Shown here: one piece after another, positions 8,617 through 18,909 of the stretch
Position numbering within the stretch: position 1 is the first letter of the stretch
Layout of the letters: each line of letters begins with the position of its first letter
Origin: Lacrimispora sp. BS-2
Lineage (GTDB): Bacteria; Bacillota; Clostridia; Lachnospirales; Lachnospiraceae
Reading direction: 5' to 3'
Length of the DNA stretch: 64,000 nucleotides
Assembly (NCBI RefSeq): GCF_040207125.1
Contig: NZ_CP157940.1
Span: 806,001-870,000 of the forward strand
Made by a program: the position numbers and the translations under genes
Notes under the pieces: generated by a model
The model's input: the letters and a program-made list of their open reading frames with translations, nothing else
What the model was told of the DNA's origin: nothing
The model's database searches: none

Positions 8617-9543
8617 ATGGGAAAGAACAAAAGGGAAGAAGAGGAAGGATTCGGCTTGAACCGGATATCAGGAAAGGTAAACGCGCTTTTTCATGGGATT
8701 TTTATTTTGGTGACAAGTTTATGCATACTTCCCATGATATTTGTTTTTATGATTTCCATTTCTTCCGAACAGTCTATCAAGATGAACGGGTACCGCTTTT
8801 GGCCGGAAGTCTTTTCTCTGGAAGCCTATAGGTTTTTATTGCGGGAAGGGAAAATGATTTTGCACGCGTTAGGAGTTTCCTGCTTTGTTACGGTGGTGGG
8901 GACGGTAGTGGGGGTGCTGCTTACAACCTTGATGGGGTATGTGCTTTCACGAAGGGAATACAGGCTAAACGGGCTTTGCACCATGATTGTGTTTATTCCT
9001 ATGATTTTTAATGGAGGAATGATTTCTTCTTATGTGGTGAATACTCAGTTTTTGCACTTGAAAAACTCCATATGGGCTTTGATTTTGCCTTTGTGTGTTT
9101 CCTCCTTTAACGTAGTCATTTGCAAGACATTTTTTAGGATCAATATTCCGGATTCTGTGATTGAATCGGCGCAAATGGACGGCGCGTCTCATTTTACCAT
9201 CTTCGGAAGGATTGCGCTGCCTTTGTCAAAGCCTTTGATTGCCACTGTGGCTTTGTTTTTGACTTTTGGCTTTTGGAATGACTGGTTTCAGTCCTCTTTG
9301 TACATTACCAATACAAAACTGTTTTCCCTGCAGGCCCTTTTGGACCATGTGCAGAGAAACATTGCAATGATGGCAAATAATCCTTCTTTGGGAGTGAACT
9401 TAAAACAGTACATGAATACCATGCCCAAGGAAGGCGCAAGAATGGCAATGGCAATGATTATTATCGTGCCGATTGCCTGTACCTATCCGTTTTTCCAGAG
9501 ATATTTTGTCACTGGGCTTACGGTGGGAGCAGTGAAGGGATAA
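8617..9543 (+). CDS. ABC sugar transporter permease, YtcP/LplC type
   Basis: 308 aa with six membrane segments, an extracytoplasmic loop rich in conserved residues after the first segment (SSEQSIKMNGYRFWPEVFSLEAYRFLL), and an EAA loop (ESAQMDGASHFTIFGRIALPLSKP). This is the usual partner of an LplB permease. The start ATG has AGGAGG at 8604-8609. The solute-binding lipoprotein gene begins 41 nt after the stop, so all three transporter genes lie in one operon. Confidence 0.92.
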   Translation: MGKNKREEEEGFGLNRISGKVNALFHGIFILVTSLCILPMIFVFMISISSEQSIKMNGYRFWPEVFSLEAYRFLLREGKMILHALGVSCFVTVVGTVVGVLLTTLMGYVLSRREYRLNGLCTMIVFIPMIFNGGMISSYVVNTQFLHLKNSIWALILPLCVSSFNVVICKTFFRINIPDSVIESAQMDGASHFTIFGRIALPLSKPLIATVALFLTFGFWNDWFQSSLYITNTKLFSLQALLDHVQRNIAMMANNPSLGVNLKQYMNTMPKEGARMAMAMIIIVPIACTYPFFQRYFVTGLTVGAVKG

Positions 9544-9584
9544 TGGAAACTATTATTAATATATAGATAAGGAGAACAGGTACT

Positions 9585-11045
9585 ATGAAAAAGAAAACAC
9601 TTATTGGAATGGCATGTGTAATGGGAATGGCCCTTTTGGCAGGTTGCCAAAGTGCCGGTACAAAAGGCGGGGCAGAAGAAGCCAAGGGGGTGGAAAAATC
9701 CGGAAAGGAAGATACGGTGACTTTAAAATGGATCCAGGTAGGGAACGGAATGCCTGACAATTACGATGCCTGGCTGGCACAAATCAACCCCTATCTGGAG
9801 GAAAAAATCGGCGTCAACCTGGATATGGAAGTAGTGCCCTGGGGTGATTGGGAAAACCGCCGCAGTGTAATCGTGAACTCGGGAGAATATTTTGACATTC
9901 TTTTTACAGATCAGACAAGGTACAATGCGGAAGCAGCTACAGGCGCTCTTTATGACATGACCGATCTTTTAAAAACCAAGGCCCCACAGTTGTATGACAT
10001 GATTCCGGAGGACTACTGGCGGGCTGCTTCCATCGGAGGGAAAATATACGCAGTTCCTACATATAAGGATAGTTCTGTCACTGAGTATTTTATATGGGAT
10101 AAAACAAAGGCGGATCAATACGGCATTGATATCCAGACGGTGAACAGCTTTGAGACGCTGCATGAAGCTCTTGAAAAAATGAAGGCCGGCGGGGAGAAGA
10201 CACCTTATTTCATGTCCAAGTCAGGGGCGGACTTCCTTGTAAAGGATTATTATGACCAGTTAGGCTCCGGGCTTGCCGCTTTGGGAATCCGCTATGACGA
10301 CAATACCAAAACAGTGGTAAATCCCATGGAGCAGGAAGATGTATTAAAACAGCTTGATATTGTTCATAAAATGTATCAGGAAGGGATCATTAACGGAGAT
10401 GCGCCTACTGCAGACGATTCTAACAAATACAGAACCTTTTTCACCTGTCAGGGCTGGAGCGGAGCGGCAGCATCTACCTGGGGTCCCATCAATGGAATTG
10501 ATAATTGTGTGGCAGTGCAGTACGGGAATACGGTAGTTTCCAATACTTCGGTGCGTGGCTCTTTAAATGCTGTTTACTCCGGTTGTAAAAATCCGGAAAA
10601 AGCCATTTTGTTTTTGCAGCTGGTGAATACAGATTCTAAGGTACGGGACCTTTTGTATTATGGGGTAGAAGGAGAGAATTTTGTATACACACAGGACGGA
10701 AAAGTAGACAAAAAGAATTCAGACTGGAGTCTGGCAGGCTATACCCAGGGTACCTTTTTCCAGGTTTCCCAGCTTGCTACCGATGAATTTAACCAATGGG
10801 ATGAGGTAAGGGAATTAAATGCCAGCGCTTCCCCGTCTGTTATGTTAGGCTTTGACATGGATACCAGCAACGTGGAAACAGAGCTGGCCAGCTGCAGGGC
10901 GGTCTATGAGAAATACAGAGCAGAGTTTTTTACCGGCGCTAGAGACCCGCGGGAATTAATAGAAGTGATAAAAAAGGAGCTTTCTGCCGCAGGCTGGGAA
11001 AGAATCAGGGAGGAAGCCCAAAAACAGGTGGATGACTGGAAATAG
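9585..11045 (+). CDS. Sugar-binding lipoprotein of the LplA/DUF3502 type
   Basis: 486 aa. A lipoprotein signal ends in LLAGC with Cys21 as the lipidated residue. The body is a family-1 extracellular solute-binding protein. The C-terminal quarter (VMLGFDMDTSNVETELASCRAVYEKY...) matches the DUF3502 domain found in LplA-type binding proteins paired with LplB and YtcP permeases. It should capture an oligosaccharide outside the membrane and deliver it to the two permeases. With a GH38 alpha-mannosidase directly downstream (15 nt), a mannose-containing glycan is the likely ligand. Confidence 0.9.
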   Translation: MKKKTLIGMACVMGMALLAGCQSAGTKGGAEEAKGVEKSGKEDTVTLKWIQVGNGMPDNYDAWLAQINPYLEEKIGVNLDMEVVPWGDWENRRSVIVNSGEYFDILFTDQTRYNAEAATGALYDMTDLLKTKAPQLYDMIPEDYWRAASIGGKIYAVPTYKDSSVTEYFIWDKTKADQYGIDIQTVNSFETLHEALEKMKAGGEKTPYFMSKSGADFLVKDYYDQLGSGLAALGIRYDDNTKTVVNPMEQEDVLKQLDIVHKMYQEGIINGDAPTADDSNKYRTFFTCQGWSGAAASTWGPINGIDNCVAVQYGNTVVSNTSVRGSLNAVYSGCKNPEKAILFLQLVNTDSKVRDLLYYGVEGENFVYTQDGKVDKKNSDWSLAGYTQGTFFQVSQLATDEFNQWDEVRELNASASPSVMLGFDMDTSNVETELASCRAVYEKYRAEFFTGARDPRELIEVIKKELSAAGWERIREEAQKQVDDWK

Positions 11046-11060
11046 GAGCGAGGAAAGTTT

Positions 11061-14000
11061 ATGTGGTTTATTGACAAACGGATACAGGTAATCTGTGAGG
11101 AATTAAAAAGGCTGTCAGTGGTAAAAAAGCTGCCGATCAGAAACCTGCAGTATAAAAAAGGGCAGTATTTTTATCCATGGGAAGCAGAACAGGCCCTGGC
11201 TCCCTGGGAGGATTTTATCCCAGGGAATATGAAATGGTACGGGCCGGACCAGCATTACTGGTTCCGGACAACGTACACTGTACCGGAAGAATTGGACGGA
11301 AAGACCCTGCGTCTTCATGTGAAGACCCAGATTGAGGAATGGGACGATGCCAAAAACCCCCAGTTTCTTTTGTTTGCCGGCGGCAAAATCCTCCAGGGAA
11401 TGGATATGAACCACAGAAGCGTCCAGCTGACAGGAAAAGCCCAGGCAGGGGAATGCTGGGAGTTGGATATGCAAGCTTATACAGGAACGCTGCATTCTGA
11501 ATTTGATATGATTGCGGAGATATGGCAGGTGGATGTAAGGCTTGAAAAGCTGTACTATGATCTGGTGGTTCCCCTGCAGGCATTTGGACGCATGGAAAAA
11601 GAGGATAAGGTAAGGCTTGATTTGGAAACGGTGCTGAATGAGACGGTGAACCTGCTGGATTTGCGCAATCCTTATTCGTCTGCATTTTACGAAAGCGTGG
11701 AACGTGCGTCTGCTTACTTAAAAGAGGCCTTGTATGAAGCCATGGGCGGTTACGAAGAGGTGATTGCCACCTGTATTGGCCATACCCATATTGATGTGGC
11801 GTGGTGGTGGACCGTGGAGCAGACAAGGGAAAAGGTGGCCAGAAGTTTTGCCACCGTACTAAAGCTGATGGAAGAATATCCCAATTATAAATTTATGTCC
11901 AGTCAGCCCCAGCTCTATCTGTTTTTAAAGGAACGCTATCCGGAGCTTTACGAGAAGATAAAGGACAGAGTCAGGGAAGGACGCTGGGAGCCGGAAGGGG
12001 GGATGTGGCTGGAAGCAGACACCAATTTGACTTCCGGTGAATCTCTGGTACGCCAGTTCCTTTACGGGAAGAAATTCTTTCAGGAAGAGTTCGGAACAGA
12101 CAACCGGATTTTGTGGCTTCCGGATGTATTTGGTTATTCCGGAGCATTGCCTCAGATCATGAAGAAATGCGGCATTGACTATTTTATGACTACGAAACTG
12201 TCGTGGAACCAGGTGGATCAAATGCCCTATGATACATTCCTCTGGAAAGGGATTGATGGTACGGAGGTTTTTACCCATTTGGTGACCACCCTGGGAGTGG
12301 GACAAAGCACGGACGATTTTTTTACCACTTATAACGGAGTCCTTCATCCGGATTCTATTATGGGCGGGTGGAAGCGGTATCAGAATAAGGATATTAACAA
12401 CGATATTTTGATTTCCTACGGCTATGGAGACGGCGGCGGAGGACCTACCAGGGAAATGCTGGAGACTTCTTTGAGAATGGAGAAGGGGATTCAGGGAATT
12501 CCCAGGGTGCGCCAGGAGTTTTCCGGGACTTATTTTAAAGAGTTATTTGACAGGGTAAAGGGAAAACGCAGGCTTCCTACCTGGGAAGGTGAGCTGTATT
12601 TTGAGTATCACAGGGGAACCTATACCTCCATGGCAAGAAATAAGCGGGCTAACAGAAAATGCGAATTTCTGATGATGAATCTGGAATTTTTCAGCCTTCT
12701 TGCCTCATGGAAGGGCATTGCATATCCCAAAGAAGAAATAGACAGAATGTGGAAAGTGATTCTTTTGAATCAATTCCACGACATTTTGCCCGGAACGTCT
12801 ATTCACCAGGTGTATGAGGTAACGAAAAGGGAGTATGAAGAACTGGAAGAAACCGGAAGTAAGCTGGTGAAAAAAGGGATGGAGGTTCTCGCAGACGGAG
12901 GAAATGCCATTACGGTGTTTAATACTCTGGGCTTTGACAGGGACGATCTGCTGCATTTGCCTAAGGGAATGAAGGGTGTGCTAAAAGACAGGGAAGGCAA
13001 TATTTATCCGGTGCAGGAACTTCAGGACTGTTCCATTGCCTATGTGAAAGGCATTCCGTCCAAGGGCCTAAAAAGCTTTGAAACAGAAAGGGAGGAAGCT
13101 TCCGGCTGTGCCAGGGAAACAGGCAGTCCCTTTGTGAGAAAGGGAAACCAGCTGGAAACGCCTTATTACATCGTAAAACTGGATGAAAATGGACTGTTTG
13201 CCTCTGTCTATGATAAGAAAAACAAAAGGGAAGTCCTGAAAGAGGGGACAAAAGGGAACCTGTTCCGTATGTACGAGGATAAGCCCATTTACTATGACAA
13301 TTGGGACATTGATATTTATCATACGGAGAAGAGCTGGGATGTAACAGAACTGTCCCATATGGTATGGAAAGAGGAAGGTCCGGTCTGCATTGTTCTGGAA
13401 ATGGAACGTCCTGTGAGTAAGTCCCTGATCCGGCAGAAAATTTATTTTTATGGAAACAGCCCCAGAATTGATTTTGAAACCTATGTGGACTGGAAGGAGC
13501 ACCAGCACCTTTTAAAGGTTCATTTCCCTGTGGACATTCATTCGGACGAAGCGTCATTTGATATTCAGTTTGGAAATCTGACGAGAAAGGTACATACGAA
13601 TACTTCCTGGGATATGGCCCGGTTTGAATCCTGCGGGCAGAAATGGATGGATTTTTCCGAAGGACATTACGGGGTAAGTCTTTTAAACGACTGTAAGTAC
13701 GGACATTCTGTGAAGGATTCGGTTATGGGGCTTACTTTGATTAAATCGGGAATTGAACCGAATCCGGTGACGGATCAGGAGGAGCATTTGTTCACTTATT
13801 CTTTGTATCCTCACGCAGGAAATTTAAGAGAATGTGACGTTGTGAAGGAGGGCTATAAACTAAATGTGCCCCTGCTTTTCCTGGAAGCAGGCGAACCAGG
13901 GCGGCAGGAATCCCTTTTGCAGGTGGATGCTTCCAATGTGATGGTGGAAACCGTTAAGGAGGCAGAAAACGGAGAAGGAATGATAATTCGCATGTATGAA

Positions 14001-14189
14001 TATGAAAATGCAAAAACCCACGCCACACTTACCCTGGGAATGGGAAAGAGGATTAAACGGGTCTATGAATGCAATCTGCTTGAGACACGGGAACGAGAAG
14101 TGACAGAGCATAGGTCTCAGGAGTTTGAATTTGTAATAAAACCTTTTGAAATTAAGACTTATGAGGTTGTGTTTGAAAGCCTTTCTTAA
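11061..14189 (+). CDS. Alpha-mannosidase, glycoside hydrolase family 38
   Basis: 1042 aa, typical length for bacterial GH38. The Zn-binding HTHIDVAWWW (His241, His243 region, Asp245) and the nucleophile motif LPDVFGYS (Asp355) are present. An N-terminal accessory domain (about 1-230) and a C-terminal beta-rich part follow the family layout. No signal peptide is seen, so it acts in the cytoplasm on imported mannosides. It is the last gene of the LacI-LplB-YtcP-LplA operon and ends in a strong terminator. Linkage specificity cannot be read from sequence. The ATG at 11061 has GGAGCGAGGAAAG upstream. Confidence 0.93.
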   Translation: MWFIDKRIQVICEELKRLSVVKKLPIRNLQYKKGQYFYPWEAEQALAPWEDFIPGNMKWYGPDQHYWFRTTYTVPEELDGKTLRLHVKTQIEEWDDAKNPQFLLFAGGKILQGMDMNHRSVQLTGKAQAGECWELDMQAYTGTLHSEFDMIAEIWQVDVRLEKLYYDLVVPLQAFGRMEKEDKVRLDLETVLNETVNLLDLRNPYSSAFYESVERASAYLKEALYEAMGGYEEVIATCIGHTHIDVAWWWTVEQTREKVARSFATVLKLMEEYPNYKFMSSQPQLYLFLKERYPELYEKIKDRVREGRWEPEGGMWLEADTNLTSGESLVRQFLYGKKFFQEEFGTDNRILWLPDVFGYSGALPQIMKKCGIDYFMTTKLSWNQVDQMPYDTFLWKGIDGTEVFTHLVTTLGVGQSTDDFFTTYNGVLHPDSIMGGWKRYQNKDINNDILISYGYGDGGGGPTREMLETSLRMEKGIQGIPRVRQEFSGTYFKELFDRVKGKRRLPTWEGELYFEYHRGTYTSMARNKRANRKCEFLMMNLEFFSLLASWKGIAYPKEEIDRMWKVILLNQFHDILPGTSIHQVYEVTKREYEELEETGSKLVKKGMEVLADGGNAITVFNTLGFDRDDLLHLPKGMKGVLKDREGNIYPVQELQDCSIAYVKGIPSKGLKSFETEREEASGCARETGSPFVRKGNQLETPYYIVKLDENGLFASVYDKKNKREVLKEGTKGNLFRMYEDKPIYYDNWDIDIYHTEKSWDVTELSHMVWKEEGPVCIVLEMERPVSKSLIRQKIYFYGNSPRIDFETYVDWKEHQHLLKVHFPVDIHSDEASFDIQFGNLTRKVHTNTSWDMARFESCGQKWMDFSEGHYGVSLLNDCKYGHSVKDSVMGLTLIKSGIEPNPVTDQEEHLFTYSLYPHAGNLRECDVVKEGYKLNVPLLFLEAGEPGRQESLLQVDASNVMVETVKEAENGEGMIIRMYEYENAKTHATLTLGMGKRIKRVYECNLLETREREVTEHRSQEFEFVIKPFEIKTYEVVFESLS

Positions 14190-14193
14190 AGGT

Positions 14194-14257
14194 AAAATGC
14201 GATCCCCCCTGCAAATGTTGGCAATAACAGCATTTGCGGGGGGGATCGCATTTTTTT
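14194..14257 (+). terminator. Strong terminator of the mannoside operon
   Basis: A long stem of about 20 bp (TGCGATCCCCCC... with ...GGGGGGATCGCA) is followed by TTTTTTT, 4 nt after the mannosidase stop. Confidence 0.95.
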
Positions 14258-14343
14258 CAGCAGTCCATAAAAGATTGGATTTTCTACAATTGGCTGGAAT
14301 ATCAGCTTGGGGACCGGACAGACGGTTTCTAATTGATGACTTA

Positions 14344-14727
14344 TTAACCTCTGCCCAGAAGGGCTTCTGCCATGCTGTCATAGCCATAAATTGATGATAC
14401 GTATCTTAAGCCGTCGGTAATTTCATTTTTGGAAAAATCATGCTCTTCAAGAAAACTGTAATCTACCTGATTTAAATGATAATAAAACATGAGTGCCATT
14501 TTAAAATGCTCCATATCTTCCAAATCCAGCTCATCCAATAATTTGTTTTCCGCCTCATTGATGTTTCCCGCCTGGATGAGAGCTAAAAGCTCCTGATATT
14601 TAGATGCTGTCTCCTGATCTTTAAAATTCAGTTCATCATTTTCCCCTAATTCAATATGAAAAATCAGCTTCAGCAATGTTGTTACCATTTCGTGGATCAT
14701 GCGCATGATAAAATCTTCTTCCAGCAT
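14344..14727 (-). CDS. DUF6483-type helical protein
   Basis: 127 aa from the ATG at 14727, which has AAGGAG 5 nt upstream; an in-frame TTG at 14745 precedes that site and is unlikely. The protein is acidic and helical: MLEEDFIMRMIHEMVTTLLKLIF, a central LLALIQAGNINEAENKLLDEL hairpin resembling a TPR unit, and EEHDFSKNEITDGLRYVSSIYG. It fits the DUF6483 family of Firmicutes. No enzyme motif is visible and function is unknown. It is convergent with the mannosidase and divergent from the CdaR-type gene. Confidence 0.75.
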   Translation of the reverse strand: MLEEDFIMRMIHEMVTTLLKLIFHIELGENDELNFKDQETASKYQELLALIQAGNINEAENKLLDELDLEDMEHFKMALMFYYHLNQVDYSFLEEHDFSKNEITDGLRYVSSIYGYDSMAEALLGRG

Positions 14728-15004
14728 AAAATTCTCCTTTTTCAACCGTAATTAATGATAAGCATGTAAATGTTTTTCATAAAAAATAATTTACCACAAA
14801 TCATAAAAAAAGTAAAATATATATTTGGCAGATGCTTTGGACAGGTTGATGAATGGAAACTGATTCGGCTTCCCTGTTTTAGGGAAAGATGGTAAGAAAA
14901 AGGATAAAATCCTCAGCTATTGAAGGAGATAGCAAAATATGGTAAGCTGTTTCTTAAAATGATGCTGGAAAATAAGACAAACTATAAGCTCCGGGAGGCC
15001 GCAG

Positions 15005-16129
15005 ATGATAGAAACGGAATTGGCAAAGAAATTCATTGAACAGGTCACACAATATACAGAATACAATATCAACATTATGAATGAGCAGGGAGTCATCATC
15101 GCCAGCCGGGATCCGAAACGGGTGGGATCCTTTCATGAGGTTGCCTACTATATTGTAACCGGAAATGAGGACATAGTGGTCACTTCCACGGAGGAGGATT
15201 ATCCCGGTGTAAAGCCTGGAATCAATATGGTCATTAACATTGACGGCAGGCGTGAGAGAGTGGTGGGAATCACCGGAGATCCGGGAGAGATAAAGCCTGT
15301 CGCCTTAATCACCAAAATGGCCATCGAAGCCATGCTGAAATATGAGAAACAGCAGGAGGAACTGAGGCGGAGGAGGAACCGGAAGGAGCATTTTACAAAC
15401 CTTTTGATCCATGTGGAGTATCCGGACCCCGGGGAGCTTCGGAGCATGGCAAAGCAGCTTAATTATTCGGAGAACATAATCCGCATCCCCATATTGTGTA
15501 AACTGGATGACATCAGGCCGGAGCCGTTTCTGGACATGATCAAGAAAAGCCCCAGGCACGGGTCGGAGGATATCAGTATTGTCTTGGACAGTAACCATAT
15601 CCTCATATTCAAAACAATGCCGGAACAGACGCGAAAAGTATTTGCAGATTATAAATACATTATTGCGGAATATTTAAGCACTGCTTTAAAATGGCTCCGG
15701 GAGCAGGAGAGGAACTGTAAATTTTACATCGGCTCCTTTCAGGGAAGCTTTACCCAGTATTATAATGCCTACCGTCACTGCAAGTGGCTGGAAGAAAATG
15801 CAGATTCCGGTTCTGCCGCCTTTTTTTATGACTATACGGGAAATTATGTACGTTCCATTGTACCCATGAATGAGCTGCAATGGATGTTCAATATTTATGA
15901 AAGGGAGCTGGGGGAAGAATTTAAAAAGACATTTATTGAGATTGCCGGAGCTCTCATAAAGACAAATTATAATCTGGTAACAGCATCAAAAGAGCTTTTC
16001 GTGCACAAAAATACCCTTTTGTACCGTTATAATAAAGTGAAGGGCATCTTGAATATTAATCCAATAGAATCTTCGTCAGACCGGTTTTTTCTGGAAACCT
16101 TTTATAGTTTTTTAAGAAAAGAACACTAG
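15005..16129 (+). CDS. CdaR-type sugar-diacid regulator
   Basis: 374 aa. The N-terminal diacid-recognition domain (about 1-130) includes YNINIMNEQGVIIASRDPKRVGSFHEVA and the GVKPGINMVI segment. A GGDEF-like linker follows, then a C-terminal PucR-type HTH (LVTASKELFVHKNTLLYRYNKVKGILNINP, about 325-355). CdaR proteins activate glycerate, glucarate and galactarate genes. The downstream GntP permease and glycerate kinase make D-glycerate or a related sugar acid the probable signal. Start ATG with GGGAGG at 14993-14998. Confidence 0.88.
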   Translation: MIETELAKKFIEQVTQYTEYNINIMNEQGVIIASRDPKRVGSFHEVAYYIVTGNEDIVVTSTEEDYPGVKPGINMVINIDGRRERVVGITGDPGEIKPVALITKMAIEAMLKYEKQQEELRRRRNRKEHFTNLLIHVEYPDPGELRSMAKQLNYSENIIRIPILCKLDDIRPEPFLDMIKKSPRHGSEDISIVLDSNHILIFKTMPEQTRKVFADYKYIIAEYLSTALKWLREQERNCKFYIGSFQGSFTQYYNAYRHCKWLEENADSGSAAFFYDYTGNYVRSIVPMNELQWMFNIYERELGEEFKKTFIEIAGALIKTNYNLVTASKELFVHKNTLLYRYNKVKGILNINPIESSSDRFFLETFYSFLRKEH

Positions 16130-16257
16130 TTTTGTAATGGCGACACAAAAATCAGGGTCATATTGATACTCACGGCAGTAGAAATCCTGGGGGCAATGGT
16201 GTTATGATACCATAAAACAGCATATACTATTGTCATTGTTTAGAAGGGGGTCATTTT

Positions 16258-17649
16258 ATGACAGGTTTACCACTGATTTTTATTTTTGTATTGGCAATTA
16301 TCCTGATGATCGTTGCAATCTCCAAGTTTAACATTCATCCATTTATTGCCATCATGAGCATCTCACTGCTCTTAGGACTTATTGCAGGGATTCCGCTGGT
16401 CGATAGGACATTAGAAGATGGGACCAAGGTAAGCGGCCTTGCAAGCGTAATCGGGGCCGGATTTTCCGGCACATTCTCAAGCATCGGTATTGTTATCATC
16501 CTTGGAGCCCTGATCGGGACCATATTGGAGAAAACAGGGGCAGCCCTTAAGCTTGCTGATATGGTGATCAGGCTTGTGGGGAAAAACAATCCGGTCCTGG
16601 CCATGGAGATGATGGGCTGGGTGGTATCCATTCCCGTGTTCTGTGATTCCGGTTTTGTAATTTTAAACCCTATCCGGAAAGCTCTGGTAAACAGAACTGC
16701 CGCATCATCTGTAGCCATGACTGTGGGTCTTTCCTCAGGGCTTTACATTTCCCACGTTTTCATTCCTCCAACACCAGGCCCAATTGCCGCAGCTTCTACC
16801 CTTGGCATTGGAGAAAATCTGCTTCTTGTTATGGGAATGGGCGTGTTGTGCTCTATCTTTCCTCTGATTGCCGGGTTCTTTTACGCAAAATACATTGGAG
16901 GAAAGGTACGGTCTGACGATGAAGCCGATATGGGCGAGATAACAAAAACCTATGAGGAGCTGGTTGCCGAATACGGCAGACTTCCCGGCGGTTTCAATGC
17001 CCTTGCTCCTATTATTGTTCCAATCCTTTTTATGGCTTTTTCCTCTGTTGCGGCCATGGCCAATATGCAGGGTTTTGGGGCTGATGTTATTAAATTTTTA
17101 GGAACTCCCATCATCGCTCTGGCAGTTGGTACTGTATGCGGCATCCTTCAGCTGAAGGGAGCAGGTAAGATGGAAACGTTTTATGAGATAACCAATGATA
17201 CCTTAAAGACTGTGGGACCGATATTGTTTGTAACGGCTGCCGGCGGCGTGCTGGGTAAGGTAATTTCTTCCACTGATATGGTGAATTATATCAAAGATCA
17301 TGCTTCAGTACTGAGCACCATGGGTATTTTCTTCCCCTTCTTTTTGGCAGCTATTTTAAAGAGTGCCCAGGGTTCCTCTACTGTGGCTTTAACCACCACC
17401 GCAGGAATTATAGCTCCGCTGCTTCCAATGCTGGGCCTTGAAAGCCCTGTCCGGGTAACTCTTGCCTGCATGGCAATCGGCGCGGGAGCCATGACCGTTT
17501 CCCACGCAAACGATTCCTATTTCTGGGTGGTGACGAATTTTGGGGCCATGACTCCGGAAAAGGGGTATAAGACACAGACCATGGTAACACTGATTTTGGG
17601 AATTGCAGGAATCCTGGAAATCTTTATTCTGACTTTAATCCTGCATTAA
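16258..17649 (+). CDS. GntP-family sugar-acid permease
   Basis: 463 aa, highly hydrophobic with 12 or more membrane segments. Family landmarks include the N-terminal PLIFIFVLAIILMIVAISKFNIHPFIAIM, the GxxSGLYISHVFIPPTPGPIAAA motif and the C-terminal SHANDSYFWVVTNFG. GntP proteins are proton symporters for gluconate, glycerate and related acids. Between a CdaR-type regulator and a glycerate kinase, D-glycerate is the best guess. AAGGGGG stands upstream of the ATG. Confidence 0.9.
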   Translation: MTGLPLIFIFVLAIILMIVAISKFNIHPFIAIMSISLLLGLIAGIPLVDRTLEDGTKVSGLASVIGAGFSGTFSSIGIVIILGALIGTILEKTGAALKLADMVIRLVGKNNPVLAMEMMGWVVSIPVFCDSGFVILNPIRKALVNRTAASSVAMTVGLSSGLYISHVFIPPTPGPIAAASTLGIGENLLLVMGMGVLCSIFPLIAGFFYAKYIGGKVRSDDEADMGEITKTYEELVAEYGRLPGGFNALAPIIVPILFMAFSSVAAMANMQGFGADVIKFLGTPIIALAVGTVCGILQLKGAGKMETFYEITNDTLKTVGPILFVTAAGGVLGKVISSTDMVNYIKDHASVLSTMGIFFPFFLAAILKSAQGSSTVALTTTAGIIAPLLPMLGLESPVRVTLACMAIGAGAMTVSHANDSYFWVVTNFGAMTPEKGYKTQTMVTLILGIAGILEIFILTLILH

Positions 17650-17699
17650 TTAAGAACCAACGAGAATTAAACTTCACTGGTCAAAGGAGGACTTTGTAT

Positions 17700-18857
17700 A
17701 TGAAATTACTGTTTGCATCTGACTCGTTTAAGGGGACTCTTTCCAGTGAACAGACCATAGAACTGCTTAAAAAGGCTGCGGCAAAAGTATTTGATCAAGT
17801 GGAATGTACCGGAATCCCCGTAGCCGATGGAGGAGAGGGAACCACGGATGCCGTGATCGCAGCCATTCAGGGAGAACGGGTACCGGTAACTGTCTGCGGG
17901 CCCCTTCTTGCTCCTGTTCATGCTTATTACGGAAAACTGGATGAGAAACGCGCCATTCTTGAGATGGCAGCGGCTTCCGGGCTTCCCCTGGTTCCAATGG
18001 ATTTAAGGGATCCAAGAAACACCACCACCTATGGAACCGGGGAGCTGATAAAGGATGCTTTAGACCGGGGATTTACCGAGATTTCCATTGCAATCGGCGG
18101 TTCGGCAACCAATGACGGCGGAATGGGCTGTATGAGGGCGCTGGGAGTAAAATTCCTGGATCCAGAGGGAAGAGAGCTGGAAGGAACGGGAAAGGATCTG
18201 GGAAATGTGGCACATATTGATATTTCCGGCCTTCATCCCAGGGTCTCTGAAGTAAAACTGACTGCAATGTGTGACGTCAATAATCCATTATGCGGTAAAG
18301 ACGGAGCCACCTATACCTTTGGAGAGCAGAAGGGCGGTACGCCACAGGTCCTTGATGAACTGGAAAAAGGTATGCAGAACTACCGGGATGTGTTGATACG
18401 GGAACTTGGGATCGATCCAGATAACATGCCTGGTTCCGGAGCGGCAGGAGGCCTGGGTGCGGCGCTTTTGGTATTCCTCCGTGCGGAGTTAAAATCAGGA
18501 ATTGAAACGGTTCTGGATTTAATTGATTTTGATTCCCGTTTAGAAAATGTGTCCATGGTCGTGACCGGAGAGGGACGGACGGACTGGCAGTCCTGTTTTG
18601 GAAAGGTGATACAGGGCATTGGAATGCGGTGTAAAAGAAAAGGTATCCCGGCTGTTGCTCTGGTAGGAGCTATGGGAGAAGGTGCAGAGAAGATATATGA
18701 CTTTGGGATCTGCTCTATTATGACAACGGTCAATGGGGTCATGGAACTGGATAAGGCCCTTGAACATGCTGAGGACTTATATTATCAGGGAGCCTTACGG
18801 ATGTTCCGTTTTATAAAAACTGGCATGGCAATACAGGAAAAGGCTGCGGGAATTTGA
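17700..18857 (+). CDS. Glycerate kinase (GlxK/GarK family)
   Basis: 385 aa from the ATG at 17700, with AAAGGAGG at 17682-17689; an in-frame TTG at 17694 is less likely. The N-terminus MKLLFASDSFKGTLSS and the motifs IPVADGGEGTTDA, AIGGSATNDGGMGCMRALG and VTGEGRTDWQS are diagnostic of the glycerate 2-kinase family, which phosphorylates D-glycerate with ATP to feed lower glycolysis. Length is normal. It closes the CdaR-GntP-glycerate kinase operon; the terminator stem overlaps its last codons. Confidence 0.94.
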   Translation: MKLLFASDSFKGTLSSEQTIELLKKAAAKVFDQVECTGIPVADGGEGTTDAVIAAIQGERVPVTVCGPLLAPVHAYYGKLDEKRAILEMAAASGLPLVPMDLRDPRNTTTYGTGELIKDALDRGFTEISIAIGGSATNDGGMGCMRALGVKFLDPEGRELEGTGKDLGNVAHIDISGLHPRVSEVKLTAMCDVNNPLCGKDGATYTFGEQKGGTPQVLDELEKGMQNYRDVLIRELGIDPDNMPGSGAAGGLGAALLVFLRAELKSGIETVLDLIDFDSRLENVSMVVTGEGRTDWQSCFGKVIQGIGMRCKRKGIPAVALVGAMGEGAEKIYDFGICSIMTTVNGVMELDKALEHAEDLYYQGALRMFRFIKTGMAIQEKAAGI

Positions 18858-18874
18858 AACCCGCAGCCTTTTTA
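18840..18874. terminator. Bidirectional terminator between glycerate kinase and chemoreceptor
   Basis: AAGGCTGCGGG pairs with CCCGCAGCCTT, followed by TTTTT on the plus strand; the minus strand also has TTTTCC after the stem. The plus-strand stop codon lies in the loop. Confidence 0.9.
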
Positions 18875-18909
18875 TGGACACTTGCTAAAAGACAGAAATC
18901 CTGTAACGA